From assembly GCA_949290785.1 (NCBI GenBank), contig CASETE010000017.1, positions 1-37,141 on the forward strand: a stretch of 37,141 nt of DNA, written 5' to 3'. The notes beneath the pieces are model-generated. The model was not told the origin of the DNA. It did not search any database and saw only the letters and a program-made list of their open reading frames with translations. Shown piece after piece: positions 15,469-23,581 of this stretch. The translations under genes were made by a program, and so were the position numbers. How positions within the stretch are numbered: the stretch's first letter is position 1; each line of letters begins with the position of its first letter. Source of the stretch: an uncultured Pseudomonadota bacterium. Its GTDB lineage: Bacteria > Pseudomonadota > Alphaproteobacteria > Rs-D84.

Positions 15469-16755
15469 ATGTTAAGTTTAAAACACAGATTTTTATCTAT
15501 ACTGAAACCGGTTGCTTTAACCTTGGTTACACTTGTACTATGTACGGTGCCGGTATCTGCACACGCCGATATAATAGATGCGCTAAATCTGGCACCGTTT
15601 ATTCCGACCGTATTAGATTCTTTTATGCTGGTTGCAACAGGCGGTTACGAATTCTTTGTGGGCAAAGGCGACGGTATAATATACATACTAATTTGGGGAT
15701 TTTTGGCTGTATCTATGGCTTTATACCTAATAAAAATGTACTTTCCTAAGACTTGGGTTTCGTTTTTCGGTTTTTCCGGCGGCGGCGAAATGATTGACGG
15801 CAAAGCAGACGGTATGACCATAGCCTCAAATTTATTAAAACCAGCATTTCGTGCCATCATCGCAGCAACAGTTTTATTACAACTTAAACCAGTTTATTTA
15901 ACAGAATGGCTGGTTAACCCATTTTTACAATTTGGCGCGCTTTACACAGAAAGTATTACAAGCACATTAAACGAATCGGGAATCAAGGCAGAAAAAATAG
16001 AATGCCCCCCCAGCATTATTGAAAAAGGATGGATTTCACAATCTAGTTGCGAATTCATGGTTCAACCCGTCGCAGATATTTCACATGCAAACAACCAAAT
16101 TATAAAACGCGGGTTTGAGTTTTTTAAACGCGGACTGCGCGGATTAATAACCCTGATTCCACACGGCGGCGAAGACTTTTTGAACCTTGTAACAGGGATA
16201 TTTTTAATAATGGCTTTTGTTTCAAGCAATCTTTTTATGGCGCTGTTGATTATCCAGGCAATCTTTAACTTTGGAATGGCCTTGATTCTTTACCCATTTC
16301 AGGTATTGGCTTATGTCGCAAAACCTAATGACAAATGGTTTGATATATGGCCCGCATTTGCCGGAATAACAAAAGCACTGCAACAATTGGTCATAACGAT
16401 GATTGCTTGCACCTTTATTCTGTGCATAAATATCGCCGTAGTTAAATCTTTATTCCAATGGAGTTCGTCTATATTCGTTGTTGCATCCGGCGGTTCGGCT
16501 TCTTCTAATGTACCACAGGTTGCAAATTCTGCGATGGGATTTGGTGAGCATTCTATATTATGGTTATCTTCAATAATGACTTTTTATTTGATGTTGCGCA
16601 TATTTAATATCACACGCGACAAACTGAAAGAATATGCCGGTTCAGGAATGGATAACTTGTACAACACAGTAAAGAAAGACACGCAATCATTTACACAACT
16701 GATAAAAAAACGCGGTAAACAAATAGGCACAGTTTTGGGATGGACAAAAAAATAA
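15469..16755 (+). CDS. VirB6/TrbL-like membrane protein B
   Basis: 428 residues. The start at 15469 gives a signal peptide (MLSLKHRFLSILKPVALTL and onward to SAHA). It is placed just after the promoter at 15432-15440 and has a weak GAGA ribosome site; the in-frame extension upstream to 15292 would cross the promoter. Further hydrophobic segments lie near 50-110, 125-145, 235-285, 305-335 and 385-405. The shared Pro motif reads WLVNPFLQFGALYTESI. The C-terminus is basic (LIKKRGKQIGTVLGWTKK). It is the only clearly signal-peptide-bearing member besides E and lacks the N-terminal CxxC of A, C and D. The stop codon is directly followed by the ATG of gene C. Confidence 0.75.
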   Translation: MLSLKHRFLSILKPVALTLVTLVLCTVPVSAHADIIDALNLAPFIPTVLDSFMLVATGGYEFFVGKGDGIIYILIWGFLAVSMALYLIKMYFPKTWVSFFGFSGGGEMIDGKADGMTIASNLLKPAFRAIIAATVLLQLKPVYLTEWLVNPFLQFGALYTESITSTLNESGIKAEKIECPPSIIEKGWISQSSCEFMVQPVADISHANNQIIKRGFEFFKRGLRGLITLIPHGGEDFLNLVTGIFLIMAFVSSNLFMALLIIQAIFNFGMALILYPFQVLAYVAKPNDKWFDIWPAFAGITKALQQLVITMIACTFILCINIAVVKSLFQWSSSIFVVASGGSASSNVPQVANSAMGFGEHSILWLSSIMTFYLMLRIFNITRDKLKEYAGSGMDNLYNTVKKDTQSFTQLIKKRGKQIGTVLGWTKK

Positions 16756-17979
16756 ATGAATGATGTATTAAACCCTTTGGTAGATAATGCTGTTTTATGC
16801 TGGGGATGTCCGGTCTTTGACCGCTTGTTCCAAGTTGTGTCTTATTCCGCAGCGGCGGTGTATAATAAACTGACAATATTTTGTGCCATATTATTTTGTG
16901 TGTTATTAGCGTTCTTTATCATGAACGCAGTTTGGAAAAACATCAAAGGAAACATATCAGACCCTTGGTATAAAAAATCCATACAACCCGTGATTATAAA
17001 TTCTTTGGTGGCACTGACTTTGCTTGGCATGGGGGTAACATTTCCAAGATTTATAACGTCCATTACTTTTGAACCCGTCACTGATATTGCACTGATTTAT
17101 ACACAAACGATGCTGGAAACAACCCCAGAAACAGTAAATGAAAAAGTACCTTATACGCCCCAAGAAATATCCAGCGAAGGTTTTTATCGTCCAGAGCTGC
17201 GCGATAAAATAATATTACTGATGAAAACTACGATTACACAGTTTCAATCTTATATCAAACTGGGTATCGCCGTTATGGACAAGGCTTTTTCTTATAAAGC
17301 CTTGTTGGGCGTCGGCGCGCTTATCAAACATATAACATTATTTTTCATTGGGTTATATCTGGCATACGGATTCTTTAAGTTATTTTTACGGTTCTGTTTT
17401 TACTTCGCCGACATAATTGTTGCAATGACCTTTTTTGCGTTTTTCTTTCCGCTATCATTAATATTAATTGCGTTCAAGGGCGCAGACGCACCTTCTTGGA
17501 TTTCGGCACTGGGAAAAAACATTGGTACTGCCCAATTAAAAAAACTTATCAATGCAATTATAACGTTGGCTGCCGCAGTGCTTACTTATACTGTGATAAT
17601 GACAATCATCGCAAAGTTCTTTTCTGCCCCCGGTCAATCAACCGAAGAGATTATGACGATGATTCTAAGCGGCGATATATATGCAGATGCTTTATCGTCC
17701 GATAATTTAGCTAGCATCACATTAGTCGGCAGTATCATATTGCTATACGTTGTTAACTTCTTGTACGATCAAATTCCGCAGGTGACTTCTATGGTATTAA
17801 GTACTTTCGGCGTATCACAAGAAAATGAACTTAGCGAAAAATTGGCAAATACAGTAATGCAACTTACTTCTAATGCCGTAGGATATGCTACTGCCGTAGG
17901 AAAGACAATATTAAACAAGGGCGAAAAAAATAAAGAAAACAAAGATACAAAAGACAAAACAGATAATAAAACAAAATGA
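16756..17979 (+). CDS. VirB6/TrbL-like membrane protein C
   Basis: 407 residues. The N-terminus has CWGCPVFDRLF at about 15-25, closely matching CWSCQMFSEIM of protein A. Membrane segments follow near 38-60, 75-100, 180-215, 215-240, 265-290 and 310-335. The shared Pro motif reads ITFEPVTDIALIYT. The tail is very polar, a Lys/Glu/Asp-rich run (NKGEKNKENKDTKDKTDNK) likely in the cytosol. It begins immediately after gene B ends and overlaps gene D by an ATGA junction, so the four genes are translationally coupled. No signal peptide is evident. Confidence 0.75.
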   Translation: MNDVLNPLVDNAVLCWGCPVFDRLFQVVSYSAAAVYNKLTIFCAILFCVLLAFFIMNAVWKNIKGNISDPWYKKSIQPVIINSLVALTLLGMGVTFPRFITSITFEPVTDIALIYTQTMLETTPETVNEKVPYTPQEISSEGFYRPELRDKIILLMKTTITQFQSYIKLGIAVMDKAFSYKALLGVGALIKHITLFFIGLYLAYGFFKLFLRFCFYFADIIVAMTFFAFFFPLSLILIAFKGADAPSWISALGKNIGTAQLKKLINAIITLAAAVLTYTVIMTIIAKFFSAPGQSTEEIMTMILSGDIYADALSSDNLASITLVGSIILLYVVNFLYDQIPQVTSMVLSTFGVSQENELSEKLANTVMQLTSNAVGYATAVGKTILNKGEKNKENKDTKDKTDNKTK

Positions 17980-19412
17980 AAGCAAAACTGATATCTCTTG
18001 CTATATATTTTATAATGGGTGCCATCGCGCTTGGGTTAGGTATATGGTATTTATCTTCTTCTATTGGTGGTGCGTCTTTGACGTATACCAGCGTAAACGG
18101 TTTTTTAACTGCGGTTGGCGCATCAGACGGTGATATTACAAACGCCAACGGGTGTTTTATGTGCAAATATGTTTCCGAATTATTCGGCGTAATCGGACGC
18201 GCCACGGAAATGTTCTGGACAACTATGGTAGACAATATATGGATATTGCTTGCACTGGGATTTGGGTTGTTCTTGTTTTTATATACTGCACAATATTTGT
18301 TTAATGCCGCAAAAGAAACCTCTTCTTTGGACGGAAATGAAAAAAAATTAGAATTCAAATCATGGTTTGACAAAGTATGGCGCCAAGGCGCACGAGTAAT
18401 GATTGTTGGCGTGCTTATGGGGGCTTTGGGCATGGGTGGAACTGCGGCCCTTAAAACAGTTACAAATATAACTATTACGCCAGTTATGTTCGTTGGTGCA
18501 GAACTGTCAATGGCTGCCACAGGAATATCAGAGGCAGCACAATGCCCCGCCTTAGAAAACACAGATAAAAACGACGAAATATTAAACCCCGTACTACAAC
18601 CTTTTATGTGTGTAGTGGGCAACATAAACAGCGTAATGATGTCCGGCGCGGCGGGCGGTTTTGCGCTGATGAACTATGCTTGGTTAGGCATGGGTGGCGG
18701 CGCGTTTACTTGGCTGGCGGGTTTGGCACTGGTAATATTGTTTTTAGTCATTGGATTTGATTTATTCTTTCAGATTTTTTCTGTCATATTCAAACTGGTG
18801 TTCGTTATCATATTTTTACCGCTAATTCTTGCAGCCGCCGCATTTGAACAAACATGGTCTTTGGCAAGTGGGGTCGTTAAAAACTCTATTGATACGTTGG
18901 TAAAAACGGCTATCCAAGTCATAGGCATTACCTTAAAAACTCTTATCATATATGCCATAGTATCATTCGCAGCAGATGAATATTTCCCAGGTCCCAACGA
19001 TGGATACAGCGCGATTTTACCGCCATTGATGGGACAAAGCGTGCAAAACCCAGACGCACAAACACTATCTGTCATAAACGTATTTTCAACTTGCGAAGAG
19101 GTGTCTTTGGAACAGGGCGTTGTTAACGCGGACAAATTCAAAAATTGTTTTACAGCAAGACGCGCAGAAGTTGAACGTAAATACCCCGGCGCGTTTGACT
19201 TTATGTCTGACGGTTGGGACTTCTTGATGCTGATGTTCGGAATATTCTTTATCTATTTCTATATAGTTAAACCAAAGATTGATGGTATACTTGGAAAAGA
19301 CAGCAAAGAACAGTTTGATTTTGGCGGTTGGACAAAAGAACTGGGCAAAAAAATTTGGCATGCACCGCGACAAATTTTTGACTATGTAGCAAAAGCAGTC
19401 GGAGAAAAATAA
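17976..19412 (+). CDS. VirB6/TrbL-like membrane protein D
   Basis: 478 residues, the longest of the five. An N-terminal membrane segment (about 5-28) precedes GCFMCKYVSELF at about 58-70, the same position type as the CWxC motif of A and C. Further segments are near 85-105, 135-160, 215-260 (glycine-rich), 265-300, 310-335 and 410-430. The Pro motif reads ITITPVMFVGAEL. Between about 335 and 405 is a soluble loop with paired cysteines (FSTCEEV and KNCFTARR). The glycine-rich stretch (MLGMGGGAFTW-like) is typical of TrbL/VirB6. Starts in the ATGA overlap with C and ends 4 nt before E. Confidence 0.75.
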   Translation: MKAKLISLAIYFIMGAIALGLGIWYLSSSIGGASLTYTSVNGFLTAVGASDGDITNANGCFMCKYVSELFGVIGRATEMFWTTMVDNIWILLALGFGLFLFLYTAQYLFNAAKETSSLDGNEKKLEFKSWFDKVWRQGARVMIVGVLMGALGMGGTAALKTVTNITITPVMFVGAELSMAATGISEAAQCPALENTDKNDEILNPVLQPFMCVVGNINSVMMSGAAGGFALMNYAWLGMGGGAFTWLAGLALVILFLVIGFDLFFQIFSVIFKLVFVIIFLPLILAAAAFEQTWSLASGVVKNSIDTLVKTAIQVIGITLKTLIIYAIVSFAADEYFPGPNDGYSAILPPLMGQSVQNPDAQTLSVINVFSTCEEVSLEQGVVNADKFKNCFTARRAEVERKYPGAFDFMSDGWDFLMLMFGIFFIYFYIVKPKIDGILGKDSKEQFDFGGWTKELGKKIWHAPRQIFDYVAKAVGEK

Positions 19413-19416
19413 AAAA

Positions 19417-20715
19417 ATGAAATTATTTAAATTTATTTTATCCAAAATCGCTATCTGCATTTTTGCTTGTTTGTTTTTGACGCCCGCATATGCCGAAGCA
19501 ACTAATTTACCAATGTCAGAAATCGGCGATTATGGTTCTTGGCTGACAGAACAAAATGTAGGATTATTTACAACCGGTATAAAAAGTGACATAACAGATT
19601 TTCAGTCAGAATTTCAAAAAAATCAACTGGTTCAAGACTATGTACCCATAGAAGCAAAGGTCGGACTGGCTTTTATGCACGCATTGTCTTGGTTAGGGGA
19701 AACACTTAAAATTCCTTTGGTTAGGTTTGTAATTATATTTATAATAATTGCTTATGCTTTTTGGGTCATGCTGGAAGTATACAATATGATATCCAAGGGG
19801 TCTGACGTCAAAGAACTGGTGGAAAGTTTATTAAAGAAAGCCTTGGTTATCACAATATGGATTCTTATACTGGACCAAGGCGCCGCAAAAATATTTATGT
19901 GGGTTGTAGGCCCCATAATAAGTGTTGGGACTTATTTATCCGATATAATATTAAACGCTGTTGCAAACGCGGTTGGTACAAATTTACCTGATACCTGTGG
20001 TGCAATTCGCGAATACGCAAATGCGCACACTTCTGCTAACATGTTAATAGATCCGAATATGACCGCAGATATCTTGTGCGTTCCGACAAGATTATCAGGA
20101 TTCTTCTATACAGCAATCGCAACTGGTTGGAAATGGATAATCGCCGGAATAGGTACCAGCGCATTTTCTGTATTGGTCGGCATAGTATTCATTGTAATCT
20201 TTTTAGTTAATATATGGAAATTTGCGTTAATGGCCTTGGGGGTAATTGCCGACCTGTTCTTAGCGGTAATTTTACTGCCCTTTACTGCTATTGCAGAAAC
20301 CGTCGCAAAGACTTCTTATAAAGGAATCGCCGGGGATATATTTAATGGCTTTTTAGGATTATTCAAAACAGAATCTTTGGAAACACAAATTAAAAGATTT
20401 ATTGATGCCGCGATTTACTTTGTATCTTTATCAATCGTAATCGCAATATGTGCGGCACTGATGGCAGGAACAGTTTCCACTGACTTGTCTGCACAAGTAC
20501 CAACGTTAGAAAACGCGGGGTTTGTCGTTACATTGTTAAGCGGTTGCTTGGTTACATACTTGGCATTTAACGCAGAAAAAATTGCAAAAGATATAGGCGG
20601 CAGCATAAACTCTGACATTGGCAAAGATGTCGGCGAACAAATCAAAAAACTGTTAAAAAACACATATAACAACGGAAAAAGTTGGGTAAAAGCATACAAA
20701 GATTCTAAAAAATAA
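19417..20715 (+). CDS. VirB6/TrbL-like membrane protein E
   Basis: 432 residues. Signal peptide (MKLFKFILSKIAICIFACL, cleavage near AYAEA, about residue 26). A predicted periplasmic stretch to about 95 is followed by membrane segments near 100-125, 140-165, 240-265, 270-300 and 325-380. The Pro motif reads WVVGPIISVGTYLSDIIL. The LMALGVIADLFLAVILLPFTAIAE block is the most TrbL-like part (quoted in pieces: ALGVIADLF, LLPFTAIAE). The tail is basic. It is the last gene of the plus-strand operon and ends only 7 nt from the convergent uvrD stop, with no terminator visible. Confidence 0.75.
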   Translation: MKLFKFILSKIAICIFACLFLTPAYAEATNLPMSEIGDYGSWLTEQNVGLFTTGIKSDITDFQSEFQKNQLVQDYVPIEAKVGLAFMHALSWLGETLKIPLVRFVIIFIIIAYAFWVMLEVYNMISKGSDVKELVESLLKKALVITIWILILDQGAAKIFMWVVGPIISVGTYLSDIILNAVANAVGTNLPDTCGAIREYANAHTSANMLIDPNMTADILCVPTRLSGFFYTAIATGWKWIIAGIGTSAFSVLVGIVFIVIFLVNIWKFALMALGVIADLFLAVILLPFTAIAETVAKTSYKGIAGDIFNGFLGLFKTESLETQIKRFIDAAIYFVSLSIVIAICAALMAGTVSTDLSAQVPTLENAGFVVTLLSGCLVTYLAFNAEKIAKDIGGSINSDIGKDVGEQIKKLLKNTYNNGKSWVKAYKDSKK

Positions 20716-20722
20716 CGCATAA

Positions 20723-22813
20723 CTAATCTGTAAATTCTACAAATTGACGCGCAACTTTCTTTATGCCTTTATTTCTGAACGCAACCGTTAAAATGTCTGC
20801 GTTTTCTTCTATGACAACGCCGCGCCCCATTTCAGTATGAGACACTAATTTTCCAACAGCAGATTTTGATTCTGTTTTACGTGGCGCAGGACGCGACTGA
20901 TATGATGTAGGCATTTTATAATGCGTTCTTTGTGCCCCACCCTGAAAATCTAGATATTTATTATCCATTTCCGTTATAAAGCGACTGGGCGAATTACATT
21001 GCCGCTGACCGAACATCATTCTGGACATTGCGTTGGTAATTATTGCGCGACGACGCGCACGAGTAATCGCAACATAGGCTAAACGTCGTTCTTCTTCTAA
21101 GCCGCCTTCATTAACAGCCTTGTCGTTCGGAAAAATACCCTCTTCCCATGCCGGCAAAAATACTGTATTGAACTCTAGCCCTTTGGCAGCGTGTATCGTC
21201 ATTATACTTACAGTATCTGTTACTTTACCAATATCATCAGAATCGTTATCGTCCGCAGTCATTAATGCGGCATGTTCCAAAAACTCTGGCAAAGAAGTAT
21301 ATTTTGATATCACATTCGTTATTAACTCTTTTACATTATCCAACCTATCTGGCGCATCAACGTCTTTTGATTCGCGCCACATCTGTAAATACCCAGACTT
21401 ATCTAATATATATTGCGTCGCGGCCATAGGGGGCATAGATTGCCAGTCAAAATCAAACGCATTTAAAAACTCATCCGCACTGCTTTTCTGCTTCGCCGAT
21501 AACTGCGCGTTTTTCAACCCGTCCATTAAGTATTTACCACTTGAACGCAATTTAGCAATAGCAGACGCACCGAATCCGCGTCTTGGCTTTCCAATTATAC
21601 GCATAAATGCAAAATCATCAAAAGGATAGACCAACAGACGTAAGTACGCAATTACGTCTCGTATTTCCATTCTATCATAAAACTTTGTAGCCCCTACCAG
21701 TTTAAAAGGAATGCCACGCGACGTAAACTCTTCTTCAAACATGCGAGACAAACTGCCGGTTCTGATTAATACGGCATAATCAGAAAACGGTTCTGCTTCG
21801 TCCTTGCGCATAATCGTATCGGCAATAATCCTTGCCTCGTCCCAATCTGTCGGAAGAGTCAAAACATACACAGGCTCGCCTATCTTCACATCTGTAATAC
21901 TGTGCAAGTCTTTGCCCAGTCTGCCTTGATTATGACGAATTAAAGAATTAGCCGCCCCCAATATATTCGGCGTGCTGCGATAATTCGTTTCCAGTCGGAT
22001 TATTTTTGCTTGTTTAAATGCGGCCTCAAACCCAAGAATATTTTGTATTTCCGCACCACGCCACGAATATATGGACTGATCATCATCACCAACGCAACAT
22101 ATATTAGGATTATCGTTACCGCGCGTTAATATTTCTAACAATTGCATTTGCGCTTTGTTCGTGTCTTGAAATTCATCAACCATAATATACTTAAATTGTC
22201 TTTGATATTTTTCCAAAACCTCGCTATGCGTATTAAATAAATCCAAGACCTTTAATATTATATCACCAAAATCAAGCGCACCCATACGTGCCAGTTCCGC
22301 GTTATATGCCTCAAAAATACGCCCGGCAATTTCAGATGTATACGAAGGGGCAGCCAAACCCTTGTCCTTTATTGCAGAAATTCTTTCCACCCAATCTGAC
22401 GCGTTAAAGTCCAAACCCATTGCAGCAAAAACATTTTTCAAGACCGCTTTTTGATCTTCTTCGCCGTAAATTAAAAAATCGCGCCGCAAACCTACAAGGT
22501 CGGAATTAGCACGTAAAATGCGCAAACACATAGAATGAAACGTCCCGCACCAAATATCACCCGCATACCAACCGCCACCGTCAACGGCAAAATCAAACAA
22601 ACGCTTTTTCATTTCGTTGGCGGCTTTATTCGTAAAAGTCAGCGCCAAAACCTGCCAAGGTTGCGCAAACCCAAGATTTAAGATATACGCAATACGCGTT
22701 GTTAAAACCCTTGTTTTTCCTGTTCCAGCACCAGCCAAAACTAACAAGGGACCTTCCGTTGTAGTAACCGCTTCTTTTTGTTTATCGTTAAGATTTTCTA
22801 GCATTAAATTCAT
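20723..22813 (-). CDS. uvrD: UvrD/PcrA-type ATP-dependent DNA helicase
   Basis: Superfamily 1A 3'-5' helicase for nucleotide excision and mismatch repair, 696 residues from the ATG at 22813. Walker A GAGTGKT at 28-34, Walker B MVDEFQDTN, QSIYSWRGAEI, motif V VMTIHAAKGLEFN-type sequence (SIMTIHAAKGLEF) and motif VI AITRARRRA. The C-terminal SH3-like module VGKLVSHTEMGRG is the PcrA/UvrD RNA-polymerase-contact type domain. A longer reading from 22831 would start inside the TATAAT; with the ATG at 22813 the mRNA starts at the codon. Divergent from dnaQ; convergent with the VirB6-like operon. Confidence 0.94.
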   Translation of the reverse strand: MNLMLENLNDKQKEAVTTTEGPLLVLAGAGTGKTRVLTTRIAYILNLGFAQPWQVLALTFTNKAANEMKKRLFDFAVDGGGWYAGDIWCGTFHSMCLRILRANSDLVGLRRDFLIYGEEDQKAVLKNVFAAMGLDFNASDWVERISAIKDKGLAAPSYTSEIAGRIFEAYNAELARMGALDFGDIILKVLDLFNTHSEVLEKYQRQFKYIMVDEFQDTNKAQMQLLEILTRGNDNPNICCVGDDDQSIYSWRGAEIQNILGFEAAFKQAKIIRLETNYRSTPNILGAANSLIRHNQGRLGKDLHSITDVKIGEPVYVLTLPTDWDEARIIADTIMRKDEAEPFSDYAVLIRTGSLSRMFEEEFTSRGIPFKLVGATKFYDRMEIRDVIAYLRLLVYPFDDFAFMRIIGKPRRGFGASAIAKLRSSGKYLMDGLKNAQLSAKQKSSADEFLNAFDFDWQSMPPMAATQYILDKSGYLQMWRESKDVDAPDRLDNVKELITNVISKYTSLPEFLEHAALMTADDNDSDDIGKVTDTVSIMTIHAAKGLEFNTVFLPAWEEGIFPNDKAVNEGGLEEERRLAYVAITRARRRAIITNAMSRMMFGQRQCNSPSRFITEMDNKYLDFQGGAQRTHYKMPTSYQSRPAPRKTESKSAVGKLVSHTEMGRGVVIEENADILTVAFRNKGIKKVARQFVEFTD

Positions 22814-22818
22814 CCGTC

Positions 22819-22828
22819 TATTATAATA
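22819..22828. promoter_or_regulatory. Palindromic shared -10 of uvrD and dnaQ
   Basis: TATTATAATA is a perfect palindrome giving TATAAT on both strands (plus 22822-22827, minus 22820-22825). It lies 6 nt before the uvrD ATG and about 44 nt before the dnaQ ATG. Confidence 0.5.
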
Positions 22829-22871
22829 CATAAAGTCTGGTTATCAAAAATATATTTTGCAGGAAATAGAA

Positions 22872-23549
22872 ATGAAACGCGTTATATGCTTTGACATAGA
22901 AACAACAGGTCTAGAATACATGCGCGGCGATAGGTGTATAGAAATCGGTGCCGTTGAAATGATAGACGATAAAATTACAGATAACACATTCCACGAATAC
23001 ATAAATCCAGACGGGAAAATCATTCCTCCCGATTCGTATATGGTACATAAAATTTCTAACGCATTCTTGGAAGACAAACCCAAAATGGCGGTGGTTGCAC
23101 CAAAGTTTTTAGAATTCATCGGCGACAGTCCTATTGTTGCACATAACGGGGCAGACTTTGACTTTCCTTTCATCAATCATGAATTAGCACAACTGGGACT
23201 GCCACAAATTCCGAAAGAGCAACAATTGGACTCTATTGTAATCGCAAGGAATCGGGTATTTGGTCCTAAAAGTTATTCACTGGACGCACTAGCAAAGTGG
23301 TATGGCATATCACTTACAGCACGTGCAGATGCTCATGGCGCTTTAATTGACGCAGAAATCTTGGCCAAGGTATATAAAGAACTTGAAAATACTGCGCCCG
23401 CACCAGACGTTGCAGAAATTATCGCAAAACAGCATCAAGACTTTTTAAACCACCCAAAGATAGGAAATAATTTTCCAAAACGAACTTTTGCACCACACGA
23501 AGACGAACTAAATGCACATAACGCTTTTATGGAAAAATTAATGGCATAA
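22872..23549 (+). CDS. dnaQ: DNA polymerase III epsilon subunit (3'-5' proofreading exonuclease)
   Basis: 225 residues. DEDDh exonuclease with all five residues: D8 and E10 in FDIETTGLE, D97 in HNGADFDFPF, H155 and D160 in HGALIDAE. It proofreads for the replicative polymerase. The region after about 185 (PDVAEIIAKQHQDFL) is the tail that normally binds the alpha subunit. The start at 22872 is chosen because AGGA lies upstream and the protein begins MKRVICFDIETTG. Divergent from uvrD. A bidirectional terminator follows the stop. Confidence 0.93.
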   Translation: MKRVICFDIETTGLEYMRGDRCIEIGAVEMIDDKITDNTFHEYINPDGKIIPPDSYMVHKISNAFLEDKPKMAVVAPKFLEFIGDSPIVAHNGADFDFPFINHELAQLGLPQIPKEQQLDSIVIARNRVFGPKSYSLDALAKWYGISLTARADAHGALIDAEILAKVYKELENTAPAPDVAEIIAKQHQDFLNHPKIGNNFPKRTFAPHEDELNAHNAFMEKLMA

Positions 23550-23550
23550 A

Positions 23551-23578
23551 AAAACGCAATTACTTGCGTTTTTTTGTT
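23551..23578. terminator. Bidirectional terminator shared by dnaQ and the Cys-rich gene
   Basis: Stem ACGCAA/TTGCGT (23554-23559 with 23564-23569, loop TTAC) with A-tract before and seven T after, 5 nt after the dnaQ stop and just before the stop of the minus-strand gene at 23582. Confidence 0.8.
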
Positions 23579-23581
23579 TAA

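Noticed and set aside
17888..18625. 245-aa minus-strand open frame antisense to VirB6-like C and D
   Set aside because: It lies wholly opposite two membrane protein genes with clear motifs; the frame is open because of their codon composition. No ribosome site or recognisable domain.
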